DNA from: JAVJSD01 sp040219575
Lineage (GTDB): Bacteria > Planctomycetota > Planctomycetia > Pirellulales > Pirellulaceae
Length of the DNA: 64,000 nucleotides
Assembly: GCA_040219575.1 (NCBI GenBank)
Contig: JAVJSD010000141.1
Location: 1 to 64,000, forward strand
Direction of reading: 5' to 3'
Of this stretch, positions 16,801-26,687 are shown one piece after another. Within the stretch, counting starts at the first letter, position 1. Each line of letters begins with the position of its first letter. The position numbers and the translations under genes were made by a program. The notes beneath the pieces were generated by a model that worked only from the letters and a program-made list of their open reading frames with translations, ran no database searches and was not told the DNA's origin.

Positions 16801-17506
16801 CCCGGAGCAAGCGCCTGGGCGCGTGACTCCGGCAAGGCGGGCGGCAGCGAAGCAAGTAGCATGGCCGCCCCCGGCCGTGAATCGGCGGTCCATCGTAGGG
16901 GGCGTCGGCGCTTGCTTCGATCGGCAGGCAGCGAAACATCGCCTTCGCTCACACGGGTGTTCGGGAAGTAAGAGCCGCGTGGTGCGGCGCTCCGTCACGG
17001 CCGAGGGCGGCCATGCTACGGAAATACACCCCGACAACCGCCCGCGCGAACGCCCCGCGGCGGATGAGTAATCCAGGCTAGCGGATCCGTTTTGATGGGC
17101 CGTTTACTTGTATTGCGGGCGAAATCGGAATACAACATTTCCTGCGATCGGCTGGCCGTTGGCGGCCGGTGCGACGCTTCTAGGGAAGAGTCGTTCGTGC
17201 GCTCCCGATCCCGTGATTCCCGGCGTATTCCGGGATGCCGCGGTAGGGATCGCTCCTCGAGGGGAAGCCGCGACGGCGCCTTGAGCGACTTGACCGCGCG
17301 GTGATGGACGCCGTGTTCTCATCCGGCCCGCCGCGCACCTGCCGACCGGCGCCGCGATGAACTTTTTTCAATCCGCGCCTCCGAGCGTTCGTGCAAACCA
17401 CCAGCGGCCGCTGCTTCCGTTGTTCAAAACGTCTGTTGTTCAAATACGGCGAGCCGGCCGAACATCCTTCATCTCTCCCTTTGGCTTTGCGGAGTTTTCC
17501 ACGACG
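16801..17506. other. 706-base gap with two copies of the CACGGCCG-GGGCGGCCATGCTAC repeat
   Basis: Repeat copies at 16856-16880 (inverted) and 16995-17018 (direct); a third copy of the family is at 32633-32656. Together the two copies form a large potential stem-loop of about 160 bases. The remainder shows no credible gene, and the long antisense frame running through it has no coding character. The promoter of the cupin gene must lie toward its right end. Confidence 0.6.
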
Positions 17507-18748
17507 ATGATCGCCCCGAATATTGTGAAAAGTGACAGCGTGGCCCCCGTGCTCGATCGCGCGCTCGACGCCGGCGAGGGCCTGCTGCGCCTGACCCCCA
17601 CCTGGGTTCCCCGCAGCTTCCTGCACCCCGGCAAACGCATCAAGCTGCATCCCGGCGACTGGTACGCCTACGGCGCCCACCGCGGCGGCATCGACGAACG
17701 CTGGTTCGCCAGCACCACCGACGCCGCCAACGAGGGCCGCGTGTGGCACGAGGGGCAAAGCTTCTGCGCGTTCGAAGGCCAGCACTTCCAGCTCAAGGAC
17801 GCCGTCTCCGAGGCCGGCGCCCGGCTGATCGGCAAGGCCATGTTCGACAAGTACGACCGCTGGCCGGTCTACTCCAAGTTCTTCGACAACATGGGCCCCA
17901 TCCCCCACCACATGCACCAGCGGTTCGAGGACGCCAAGCTCGTCGGCCAGGAAGGCAAGCCGGAAAGCTACTACTTCCCGCCGCAGTACAACAACGTCGA
18001 CAACAACTTCTGCTACACGTTCATGGGCCTCGAGCCGGGCACCACGAAGGACCAACTCCGCAAGTGCCTCGAGGATTGGCACAAGGGCGACAACGGCATC
18101 CTCGACATCTCCAAGGCCTACCGGCTCAAACGCGGCACCGGTTGGCTCATCCCGCCCGGCGTGCTGCACGCCCCCGGTTCGCTGTGCACCTACGAGCCGC
18201 AATGGGGCAGCGACGTGTTCGGCATGTACCAGTCGCTGGTCGAAGGCCGCGAAGTCCCCTGGTCGTTGCTGGTCAAGGACATGCCCGAGGACAAGCACCA
18301 AGACCTCGACTTCATCATCGGCCAGCTCGACTGGGAGAAGAACGTCGACACCCACTTCAAGGACAGCAACTACCTCGAGCCGATCACGGCCGATTCGGGC
18401 GACGGCTGGGTCGACAAGTGGATCGTGTACGGCCTGGTCGACGGCGAGCAGTTGTTCAGCGCCCGCGAACTGACGGTCGAACCCGGCGCGAAGTGCACGC
18501 TCAAAGACGGCGGCGCCAGCGGTTGGATCACCGTGCAGGGCAAGGGCCGCATCGGCAAGCTGGCCCTGCAAACGCCCGCCATGATCCGCTTCGGCGCCGA
18601 GACCGAGGACGAGGTGTTCATCTCGCACGAGGCCGCCACGGGCGGCGTCGAGGTGGAGAACACGGGAACCGAACCGCTGGTGAGCCTCCGCTACTTCGGC
18701 CCCAACACGTGGGCGAAGGTGCCGGGCGTGGGCGACTACAAGCAGTAG
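17507..18748 (+). CDS. Cupin-fold protein, sugar isomerase-like
   Basis: 413 residues. The central region has the metal-ligand pattern of a cupin: GPIPHHMHQRFED (about 128-140) with clustered histidines, and GTGWLIPPGVLHAPGSLCTY (about 209-228), which resembles the second cupin motif of phosphomannose isomerase-like and related bicupin enzymes. The C-terminus has a second beta-barrel-like segment (FSARELTVEPGAKCTLKDGG). The likely role is carbohydrate isomerisation or sensing in the cytoplasm. It is followed on the same strand by a TIM-barrel isomerase and a Gfo/Idh/MocA dehydrogenase, a combination common in catabolism of inositol-like or unusual sugars. The start ATG at 17507 has no strong ribosome-binding site, so a different start within the first codons is possible. 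Confidence 0.7.
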   Translation: MIAPNIVKSDSVAPVLDRALDAGEGLLRLTPTWVPRSFLHPGKRIKLHPGDWYAYGAHRGGIDERWFASTTDAANEGRVWHEGQSFCAFEGQHFQLKDAVSEAGARLIGKAMFDKYDRWPVYSKFFDNMGPIPHHMHQRFEDAKLVGQEGKPESYYFPPQYNNVDNNFCYTFMGLEPGTTKDQLRKCLEDWHKGDNGILDISKAYRLKRGTGWLIPPGVLHAPGSLCTYEPQWGSDVFGMYQSLVEGREVPWSLLVKDMPEDKHQDLDFIIGQLDWEKNVDTHFKDSNYLEPITADSGDGWVDKWIVYGLVDGEQLFSARELTVEPGAKCTLKDGGASGWITVQGKGRIGKLALQTPAMIRFGAETEDEVFISHEAATGGVEVENTGTEPLVSLRYFGPNTWAKVPGVGDYKQ

Positions 18749-18763
18749 CCGCTCATTCTCCTT

Positions 18764-18868
18764 CCAAGCCGACGACTCCGTCGTCGCTTTTACTCCGTCG
18801 ACTCCCATACAGCCGTATCGCCGCGTACGATGATGGTCCGCATCGACGACGACAAGTCGTCGGCTTGG
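18764..18868. repeat. Inverted repeat CCAAGCCGACGAC / GTCGTCGGCTTGG between cupin and isomerase genes
   Basis: Perfect 13-bp arms at 18764-18776 and 18856-18868, 79 bases apart, with additional GACGAC/GTCGTC self-complementarity beside each arm. It fills much of the gap between two genes that otherwise look co-transcribed. Confidence 0.8.
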
Positions 18869-18907
18869 GAAACGATTTCGCGCGAAACTCAGACAAGGGA
18901 ACTCTCC

Positions 18908-19945
18908 ATGACGGCACACCCCCATACCGCCCCCAAACTGCATAACGCCATGTGGCCCGGCCTCGTCGGCAAGGAGGAAGGGACCGATAACCCGCCGATC
19001 AGCCTCGATCGCATGCTGGAGTTGACCGCCGCCGCCGAGGTGGACGGCGTCAAATTCGACGGCATCGACTATTTCCTGTTCCATCCGCACACCGATCCCG
19101 ACGCCAGCGACGACGAACTCAAGGCCATCGCCGACAAGATCGCCGCCCATGGCTTCGCCGTCGGCTCGCTGGTCGCGCCGGTCTGGCCCGGCACCGTCGG
19201 CGACTCCGCCATGGGCGACGCCGAGCAGCGCAAGAAGTTCGTCACCGCGGTGGAGAAGGCCTGCCGCATCGCGCGAATCTTCAACGAACACGGCGTGCGG
19301 AAGTACGGCGTAATCCGCATCGACTCGGCGGTCGGGCCGCAGGAGTGGGTCAACGATCCCCAGGCCGGCACCAAGAAGATCGCCGAGACGTTCCGCGAGG
19401 CGGCCAAGGTGGCCAAGGATCACGGCGAGCGCTTGGCGGCCGAGGGAGAAATCTGCTGGGCCGGACTGCATTCGTGGAAAGCGGCCGTCGATCTGTTCGA
19501 AGCGGTCGGCATGCCCGAGACCGTCGGCTTCCAGGCCGACCTGGCCCACACGTATCTTTATCTGCTCGGCTACAACGCTCCCGAGCACGCGCTGCTCAAG
19601 GAAGGCTACAGCGACGAAGAGTTCTGGGCCGCCTACAAGACGATGACCGACGCCCTGCGTCCCTGGACCATCGACTTCCACGTCGCCCAGAACGACGGCA
19701 CCGTGCACGGCACCGGCTCGCACGACAAGACCGGCCGCCACTGCCCGGCCGACGATCCCAATGGCAAGCTCGACATCGTCAAGTGCTCGGGCTACTGGCT
19801 TCAGGGCGCCGCGGAGCGCGGCATTCAGCACATCTGCTGGGACGGTTGCATGTTCCCCAACGACATGCTCGAAACGCCGAAGACGTGGAATACAATTTTG
19901 GACGCGATGATCAAGGTTCGCGATGCGCATGGTTGGGAGGCGTAG
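18908..19945 (+). CDS. TIM-barrel sugar phosphate isomerase/epimerase (xylose isomerase-like)
   Basis: 345 residues of the AP-endonuclease-2 / xylose-isomerase-like TIM barrel family. Recognisable strands: VDGVKFDGIDYFLFHP near residue 40, GFAVGSLVAPVWPG (about 82-95), KYGVIRIDSAVGP, ERLAAEGEICWAG, VGFQADLAHTYLYLLGY (about 206-222), and WTIDFHVAQNDGTVHGTGSH, where acidic and histidine residues fit the divalent-metal site. It follows the cupin gene, separated by an inverted repeat. I took the ATG at 18908; an upstream in-frame start at 18830 would translate through the repeat. The substrate is unknown, but the neighbouring cupin and Gfo/Idh/MocA genes point to a shared carbohydrate pathway. 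Confidence 0.85.
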   Translation: MTAHPHTAPKLHNAMWPGLVGKEEGTDNPPISLDRMLELTAAAEVDGVKFDGIDYFLFHPHTDPDASDDELKAIADKIAAHGFAVGSLVAPVWPGTVGDSAMGDAEQRKKFVTAVEKACRIARIFNEHGVRKYGVIRIDSAVGPQEWVNDPQAGTKKIAETFREAAKVAKDHGERLAAEGEICWAGLHSWKAAVDLFEAVGMPETVGFQADLAHTYLYLLGYNAPEHALLKEGYSDEEFWAAYKTMTDALRPWTIDFHVAQNDGTVHGTGSHDKTGRHCPADDPNGKLDIVKCSGYWLQGAAERGIQHICWDGCMFPNDMLETPKTWNTILDAMIKVRDAHGWEA

Positions 19946-20019
19946 GCGCGCGTTGACACGCTCAGAAGAGCGGAAAAGAATAGATGGGGGAACAGCGCCC
20001 CCAATCGAGGAGTTCTCCC

Positions 20020-20221
20020 ATGGTGCGGATTCCGATTCCAGCCGATCTGGAGCAGATGCTCGGTGACCTGAATTCTCCGGCGGAACTATGTACGGACAGT
20101 CGAAGAAGCTCGTCGCCTGAACCCGTGTCCCTTTAGCGAGGAAGAACTGCGGAAAGCGGCGGCGGAACCCTTTGAAGGCCGTCACTTGACCGAGATTCTA
20201 CGCGACCTGGAGCAGCAATGA
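20020..20221 (+). pseudogene. Frameshifted small gene, probably the antitoxin of a TA pair
   Basis: ATG at 20020 opens MVRIPIPADLEQMLGDL, then a stop follows at 20134. Removing one A near 20071-20072 restores a single 66-residue frame that continues RRNYVRTVEEARRLNP and ends LTEILRDLEQQ, stopping at TGA 20219-20221. That stop overlaps the ATG of the next small gene (ATGA). Size, charge and the four-base overlap are what one sees for antitoxins upstream of ParE/RelE-type toxins. I cannot name the antitoxin family. The single-base shift could also be a sequencing error. Confidence 0.55.
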
Positions 20222-20346
20222 GGTTCGACGTAATTTGGTCGTCCGCCGCCGACAAGCAGCTCATGCACTTGTGGTTGGCGGTCAATAATCGAATTGTGTG
20301 TCGCCTTCGATATCTTCCGCCATCGAACGGTCAGGGAGACGCCTGA
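20218..20346 (+). pseudogene. Truncated ParE/RelE-like toxin remnant
   Basis: 42 codons from ATG 20218. The N-terminus MRFDVIWSSAADKQLMHLW has the spacing of ParE/RelE-superfamily toxins (beta strand, then helix ending in a Trp), which are normally about 90-100 residues. Homology-like sequence stops after NNR, and the frame ends at TGA 20344-20346, one base before the start of the DUF4058 gene. It looks like a toxin cut short, probably non-functional. The start overlaps the antitoxin-like stop. Confidence 0.5.
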
Positions 20347-20347
20347 C

Positions 20348-21132
20348 ATGACGCGCCCGTTTCCCGGAATGGACCCCTGGCTCGAAGACGCATCGGTTTG
20401 GGCCGGGTTTCACGACATTCTGATTGTGTCGACTGTGGAACTGCTGCAACCACAGCTTCGGGCGCGCGGCTACTACGCGAATCCCGGCGAGCGCCTCTGG
20501 CCCGTCGAGCCCAGGAGACCGATCTATCCTGACGTCGCTTTGATCCGACGAGAGCAAACAACGAAGCCCGCGAGAGAGGATGTTGCTCTTTTGGAGCCTG
20601 ATGAGCCTGTGCGCGTGCAACAGTCGCGGGTTGAAGTGCACGAAGGATTCGTGGAAATCTTCGATGCCGTTGGTGGACGATTGGTGACAGGCATCGAGTA
20701 CGTTAGCCCCGCGAATAAGTCCGACCGTGAAGGACGTTCGCTCTATCAGCGCAAGCAAGAAGAAATGCGCGACGCCGGTGTAAGTCTGGTCGAGATCGAC
20801 TTCATCCGTCGCGGGCCGCATGTCCTTGACGTCCCCGAGGAAGTGGTGGAACAGCTGCGCCCGTGGGACTATCTCGTCAACACGGTGCGCCGCAACTCGA
20901 CCGACTACGAGTTGTATCCCATCAAGTTGCGCGATCGCCTGCCCAAAATCCGCATTCCGCTCAAATCCGGAGAGGAAGACGCCGTGCTGGACCTTCAAGA
21001 GGCGTGCCAACGGGCGTATGCTATTGGGCCGTACCCAGAGCGAATCAACTACAACTCCCCTCCCGCAACTCTGCTCAGCGCTGACGACGCTGCCTGGGCG
21101 GACAAGATTCTGAGAGACAAAGGACTACGCAC

Positions 21133-21136
<4 letters not shown>
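20348..21136 (+). CDS. DUF4058 family protein
   Basis: 262 residues. The N-terminal signature RPFPGMDPWLEDASVWAGFH (residues 3-22) is diagnostic of DUF4058, found mainly in planctomycetes and cyanobacteria. The central block GIEYVSPANKSDREGRSLYQRKQEE, here about residues 118-142, carries the E...SPANK...Y..K pattern that resembles a PD-(D/E)XK nuclease-like core; that link is an inference. The ATG at 20348 was chosen because the signature begins immediately. The stop overlaps the GTG of the Gfo/Idh/MocA gene by four bases (GTGA), so the two are translationally coupled, although a functional connection is not obvious. It may have arrived together with the TA remnant before it. Confidence 0.88.
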
Positions 21137-22269
<1,133 letters not shown>

Positions 22270-22275
22270 GCATAT

Positions 22276-22301
22276 GTAGCGGAACTCGCCAGAGTTCCGA
22301 G
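22276..22301. repeat. GTAGCGGAACTC-gcca-GAGTTCCGAG palindrome
   Basis: Perfect 8-bp stem (22280-22299), seven bases after the dehydrogenase stop. The same family occurs at 11564-11590. It could act as a weak transcript end, but no T-tract follows. Confidence 0.85.
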
Positions 22302-22407
22302 ACACTTGTCGAACGTCGGAAGGCTGGCGATCGATGCTGCCAGTGATCGCACGAAGCATTGCAGCACAGGTCGCGAAAGATTGAGGTCGTTCACAGGAGT
22401 GCGGAAA

Positions 22408-24159
22408 ATGCGGCTTCAGCAGGCTTTCGTTGGGTGCTGCGCGGTTCTTGCCTGGGGCTGTTTCATCTCCGCGATTCGTGCGGAAGAGACGCACCGTGTG
22501 GACGTGTTCGAAATCGTCTGGCCGGGGGCGTCGGCCAGTGAAATCGAAGACCTGATGGTCCAGCACTTCAAGAGCACGCTGCGCCCCAAGGAAGGCGACA
22601 ACGTGAAGGTCGACGTCACCTGCCGCGATGGCGTGTGCACGCTTCGATTTCGATCGCCGGTTCGAGGCGCCTCCGGTCCAGACTCGTTCTCGTTCGCTCG
22701 TGGATTTACGTTTTCCCGGAATGAGCTTCCTGATGGGATCGACCTGCGCGTTCCACCGGTGCCGCCAGACGCCGTCGCGGGCGTGTGGATCATCCTTCGC
22801 GGCGATGCGCCGGATAGTTCCGAACTCTCCGAGACGGCGGCGAAGATTCGCGCGCGATTGACGCGGATCGCGGACGTCAAAGCGGTCGAGCTGTTCGGCG
22901 CCCACCCCGCGGAGACGCACATCTACTTCGATCCGGAGAAACTCGCCCTCTGCGGCTTCACTCCCAGCCAGTGCGTCGACGCGATTTGCAAGCACCTGGA
23001 CAGCATCGCCGAAGACCCGCCGAAGCAAGATGCGGCGCTTCACGAGCAATTCGAAGACATCGCCATCGGCATGCGCCGCGACATTCCGCAGAGGACGCCG
23101 ACGCGACTCCGCGATCTGGCGGCGGTGCGGGCGGACGGATTGCCGGGAAGTGCGGCCCGCTTTGATGGCCGCCCTTGCGTCGCCATCGGCGTGCACCTCG
23201 GCGGAGACATGGTCAGCGAAACGCTCGAGCATGTGCGAGAGGAACTGGTCGAGATTCGCCGCTCGTTGCCGGAAGGCGTGAGTCTCGTCCGCTTCATTCC
23301 CGACGCCGATGCGGCGGAAGCGGCGAAAGGCGGCCTGTTGGCCGAAGTGCACCTTCCGACCGTCGCCAGAAAGCCCGTCCCCATCGAACGGTTTTTCGAC
23401 GAATTGAATCGCCAGCTCGACAAACGCGGGGCGACCAAGGATGCGCTCCTGCTTTGGACGCGGCGGTCCAACGTCCTGCGGATTGTCATGCGGCCGACGC
23501 CGGGAGGACCCGAGATCGACGATTTACGTCGCAGCCTGCTTTCCGCCTCGCTGCCGGCAACGAGGCTCCGCCTCACCCATTTGCCGGAGCACCACGGAAT
23601 CTGGGCGCCCGAATTCGGGCTGAGCGTGGCGCTGATGGGACCCGATGAAGAGCAATTGGCGAAGTGGTCGTCCCAACTCCTCACTCGGTTGAGCGAGGCC
23701 GGCTGCTCGGATCTCGTCCTCGAGACGGGCGCAGCGCGGCCCAAGCTGTTGTTGGCGCCGAAACGGGAACGCCTGGCCGAGTTGGACCTCACCGCCGGCG
23801 ATATCGCGAGGGCGGTGGAGATGGCCGGCGACGGGCTCGTCGTCCCCGCCAAGAACAAGGCGGCCAGCGTGGTGCGTCTGCTCTTCGGCCAGGGAGCAAA
23901 GGATCTTGGCGCTCTCGCGATTTCGGTCCCCGACGGATTGACGGGGCCCGGCAAGCTGATCCCCGTCAGCGAGTTGGCTGAACTTCGTGTCAGCCTGGCG
24001 CCCGCCGTGCGACATCTCCATAACGGCCGCCGCGCCGTCATGCTGACCGTCCGTCCGCCTGCCGATGCCGCCAGGCCCGGCGAGTTCGTCGCCGACAAGG
24101 CGCGCCAGCTCGCCCGAGAACTCGGCCTTTCCGGCGAGTACGCGGTCGAGGTCGAGTGA
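22408..24159 (+). CDS. Exported RND-pump-like porter-domain protein lacking all transmembrane segments
   Basis: 583 residues: signal peptide (residues 1-25, ending AIRA) and then two tandem halves that follow the periplasmic porter domains of RND transporters (AcrB/CzcA family) in order. First half: WPGASASEIEDLMVQHF (about 37-53, PN1-like), KAVELFGAHPAETHIYFDPE with GFTPSQCVDAI (about 159-193, PN2-like), TPTRLRDLAAVRADG and SLPEGVSLVRFIPD (to about 300). Second half: GPDEEQLAKWSSQLL, LTAGDIARAVEMAGDG (about 461-476), LIPVSELAELRVS, ending at 583 where the membrane bundle would resume. No hydrophobic segment exists after the signal peptide, and an RND pump is about 1,030 residues. ATG 22408 has AGGAG at 8 bases. 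A secreted or periplasmic, non-transporting role is inferred. No MFP or outer-membrane partner is adjacent. Confidence 0.75.
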   Translation: MRLQQAFVGCCAVLAWGCFISAIRAEETHRVDVFEIVWPGASASEIEDLMVQHFKSTLRPKEGDNVKVDVTCRDGVCTLRFRSPVRGASGPDSFSFARGFTFSRNELPDGIDLRVPPVPPDAVAGVWIILRGDAPDSSELSETAAKIRARLTRIADVKAVELFGAHPAETHIYFDPEKLALCGFTPSQCVDAICKHLDSIAEDPPKQDAALHEQFEDIAIGMRRDIPQRTPTRLRDLAAVRADGLPGSAARFDGRPCVAIGVHLGGDMVSETLEHVREELVEIRRSLPEGVSLVRFIPDADAAEAAKGGLLAEVHLPTVARKPVPIERFFDELNRQLDKRGATKDALLLWTRRSNVLRIVMRPTPGGPEIDDLRRSLLSASLPATRLRLTHLPEHHGIWAPEFGLSVALMGPDEEQLAKWSSQLLTRLSEAGCSDLVLETGAARPKLLLAPKRERLAELDLTAGDIARAVEMAGDGLVVPAKNKAASVVRLLFGQGAKDLGALAISVPDGLTGPGKLIPVSELAELRVSLAPAVRHLHNGRRAVMLTVRPPADAARPGEFVADKARQLARELGLSGEYAVEVE

Positions 24160-24266
24160 AGGGCCGCGCCGCGCGGCGACCCGCCCACGACAGGCCGCCG
24201 ACGCGGAAGTAGAATCGAAGTCGTCCATCGATCGACGGCCTTTCGCACCTTCCGCGGACCATTCGC

Positions 24267-25301
24267 ATGCGCATCGACCACGACCCCAAACTCGATTTCG
24301 ACGATGTGCTGATTCGCCCCAAACGCTCCGAGGCGCCGAGCCGGTCGTCGGTCGAACTCGAAATCGAGTACCGCTATCTCAACAGCGGGGCGAGTTGGAC
24401 CGGCATTCCGATCGTGGCCTCGAACATGGACACGGTCGGCACGCTGTCGATGGCCAAGGCGCTCGGGCCGAACATGCTGACGTGCCTGCACAAGTATCAC
24501 GACGAGGAGACGCTGGTCGAGTACTTCCAGGATCCGGCGCATCGCCGCTCGACCTATTTCACGATTGGCATCAAGGACGAAGACCTGGAGAAGCTGAAAG
24601 CGGTCAAGGCGCGGGTCGACGTGCCGCAGGTGTGCATCGACGCCGCCAACGGCTACACAAAATATTTCGTCGACCGCGTGCAGCGCGTCCGCGAGGCGTA
24701 TCCCGAGACGACGATCATGGCGGGCAACGTGGCCACGCCCGAGATGGTGCAGGAGCTGCTGATCTCCGGCGCGGCCGACATCGTCAAGATCGGCATCGGC
24801 CCGGGGAGTGTGTGCACCACGCGAACCAAGGCGGCGGTCGGCTACCCGCAGCTTTCCGCCATCATCGAATGCGCCGACAGCGCCCATGGGCTGCGGGGAC
24901 ACGTCTGCGCCGACGGCGGTTGCCGCACGGCCGGCGACGTGGTGAAGGCCTTCGCCGCCGGGGCCGATTTCGTGATGCTGGGCAGCATGCTGGCCGGACA
25001 CGACGAATGCGAGGGGGAGTGGGTCGAGCAGGAGGGCCGTCGCACCGGCATGCGGTTCTACGGCATGTCGAGCCGCACGGCGATGGACAAATACGCCGGC
25101 GGCACGAAAGACTATCGCGCGTCGGAAGGCAAGGAAGTCGTCGTGGACTACAAGGGCGAAGTGAAGGAGACCATCCAGGAGATCACCGGCGGACTGCGCA
25201 GTGCGTGCGCCTACGTCGGCGCCACCCGACTGAAGGATCTCTCGAAGTGCACCACGTTCGTGCTGTGCGGCCGAACGCATAACACGTTTTACGGAATGTA
25301 G
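24267..25301 (+). CDS. guaC: GMP reductase
   Basis: 344 residues, the length of GuaC-type GMP reductases. It converts GMP to IMP and ammonia with NADPH, part of purine interconversion. Family features: DFDDVLIRPKRS (about 9-20), IVASNMDTVG (about 51-60), the catalytic loop IGIGPGSVCTTR with the nucleophilic Cys at about residue 183, CADGGCRTAGDVVKAFAAGA, and MSSRTAMDKYAGG (about 271-283). There is no CBS insert, unlike IMP dehydrogenase, which favours GMP reductase. ATG 24267 matches the conserved N-terminus. It lies downstream of the RND-like gene by 107 bases and converges with the next gene. Confidence 0.93.
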   Translation: MRIDHDPKLDFDDVLIRPKRSEAPSRSSVELEIEYRYLNSGASWTGIPIVASNMDTVGTLSMAKALGPNMLTCLHKYHDEETLVEYFQDPAHRRSTYFTIGIKDEDLEKLKAVKARVDVPQVCIDAANGYTKYFVDRVQRVREAYPETTIMAGNVATPEMVQELLISGAADIVKIGIGPGSVCTTRTKAAVGYPQLSAIIECADSAHGLRGHVCADGGCRTAGDVVKAFAAGADFVMLGSMLAGHDECEGEWVEQEGRRTGMRFYGMSSRTAMDKYAGGTKDYRASEGKEVVVDYKGEVKETIQEITGGLRSACAYVGATRLKDLSKCTTFVLCGRTHNTFYGM

Positions 25302-25306
25302 AGCGG

Positions 25307-26623
25307 CTAGGCCGATTCGATGGCGGCGGGGTCGAAGCCGTCTTCACGCACGGCGACGGCGATCGTCCAGGTTGCGTTTCCCAAATCAACCGGCAGCGAA
25401 TTCGACTCGCCAAGCGGACCGTCGACCGCCTGCTTGTGGACCCACTTCGCCAAGTCGCCAAGGGTTTCCGGCGTGGCGCACAACACGTCGTCGGCGATCC
25501 CCTCGTAGTGGTTCACCTCGAACGTCACGCCGAAATAGAGGCCGCCATGGCGGACTTGAATCGGCCGCGCGCCGGCGGGCGGAGGCGAGCACCGCGCCGC
25601 CCCTTCGATCGAATCCGACAAAGCGGCCAGACTCGCCCGGTCGCCGGCGAAACTCCAGCGACGCGCCGCCTCGTTGCGGTCGACTTGCAGACGCATGGCG
25701 TGCATGTCGGCCGCCACGTGCTGTTGGTACTCCTGGCCTGCCGCGTCCTCGGCCTTGGCCAGCACTTGCTTGCGTTGGGAGGGATCGCCTGGCAGCACGC
25801 GCTGATCGACAAAGGCGACCAGCGCCGCGAGCGTCTGCACCTCCTCCGCGCGGTCGTCGGTCACGTGCAATCGGGCCGTCGTGGGGTCGTAGTCGACCTC
25901 AATCTCCCGCGGCAGATAAAACACCCGCCACGTCCCGTCTTCGCGCGCCTCGGGCTCCATCAGGCATGCCAGCAGGAAGTACTCCGCGTCGCTGGGGGAG
26001 TCCGCCGCCGACAGCGACGTTTCAAAGGTTCGATAAAGCAGGGCCGCTTGCCGCCGCGGTTCGAGGGCGATTTCCTCCAGTCGCCATTGATCCATAAGAA
26101 ACGCCCGCACGTCGGTCGGCGTCGCCGGGGCGTGCAATTCGACGGGCTGGCTTTCGAAGCCGCCCACCAGAATCAGCGTCAGCGCGGGAATGGCGCGGAC
26201 GGTGTCGGGATCGAGTCCCAGTCGAAAGCCCTCGATCTGCTGCCGCGGCAGGGCGCCTTCCGCGACGCCGTCGCTCCAGTGCAAGCCGTGCTGATCGAGC
26301 CACACGTTGTCTTCCTGACTCGCCGCGGCGCGACGCGAACGCGAATACCAGTAAATCGACAGGGCCGAGATGGAGACCGTCCCAACGGCCAGGGCGGGCC
26401 ACCACGAACTGCCGGTGCTGAGGGCGATCCCCAGCGCCAGCGCCAACACGCCCGACAGCAGCACGCGCAGCGATCGCGCGCTCAGGCGCAGCGACGAGAC
26501 GTGGCTGGGAACGCGCCAGGCCAGGCGCTCGGCGGTCGCCTCCCGGTCGCCCGAGGCGGCCGTCGTCGTGGCGGGTTTACTGGGGGGAGACTGTTGCTTG
26601 AGCACGACGCAGACCGAATCCAA
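25307..26623 (-). CDS. Membrane-anchored protein of unknown function
   Basis: About 438 residues with two hydrophobic helices near the N-terminus (VLLSGVLALALGIALS and ALAVGTVSISALSIYWY, about 53-95), followed by a large soluble domain. That domain includes a PH-like stretch (WLDQHGLHWSDGVAEGALPRQQIEGFRLG, 29 residues in outline, about 105-133) and ends with WTIAVAVREDGFDPAAIESA-like sequence. No family is recognised. No ATG is available at the front; the best options are TTG at 26623 or GTG at 26605, neither with a ribosome-binding site. It converges with guaC, with only five bases between the stops. It is the next gene downstream of the sigma/anti-sigma pair on the same strand, 64 bases after it, and might belong to that operon. 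Confidence 0.65.
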   Translation of the reverse strand: MDSVCVVLKQQSPPSKPATTTAASGDREATAERLAWRVPSHVSSLRLSARSLRVLLSGVLALALGIALSTGSSWWPALAVGTVSISALSIYWYSRSRRAAASQEDNVWLDQHGLHWSDGVAEGALPRQQIEGFRLGLDPDTVRAIPALTLILVGGFESQPVELHAPATPTDVRAFLMDQWRLEEIALEPRRQAALLYRTFETSLSAADSPSDAEYFLLACLMEPEAREDGTWRVFYLPREIEVDYDPTTARLHVTDDRAEEVQTLAALVAFVDQRVLPGDPSQRKQVLAKAEDAAGQEYQQHVAADMHAMRLQVDRNEAARRWSFAGDRASLAALSDSIEGAARCSPPPAGARPIQVRHGGLYFGVTFEVNHYEGIADDVLCATPETLGDLAKWVHKQAVDGPLGESNSLPVDLGNATWTIAVAVREDGFDPAAIESA

Positions 26624-26687
26624 ATGAGAAGAACACGCCGACAGCGCGTCTCGTGACGCGGAGCCAATCCCTGATTCTACCGCCGAA

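Noticed and set aside
17180..20185. A 1,001-codon open frame on the minus strand
   Set aside because: It is antisense to three well-supported plus-strand genes and has the composition of a GC-rich shadow (Val, Gly, Arg, His repeats) with no recognisable domain.
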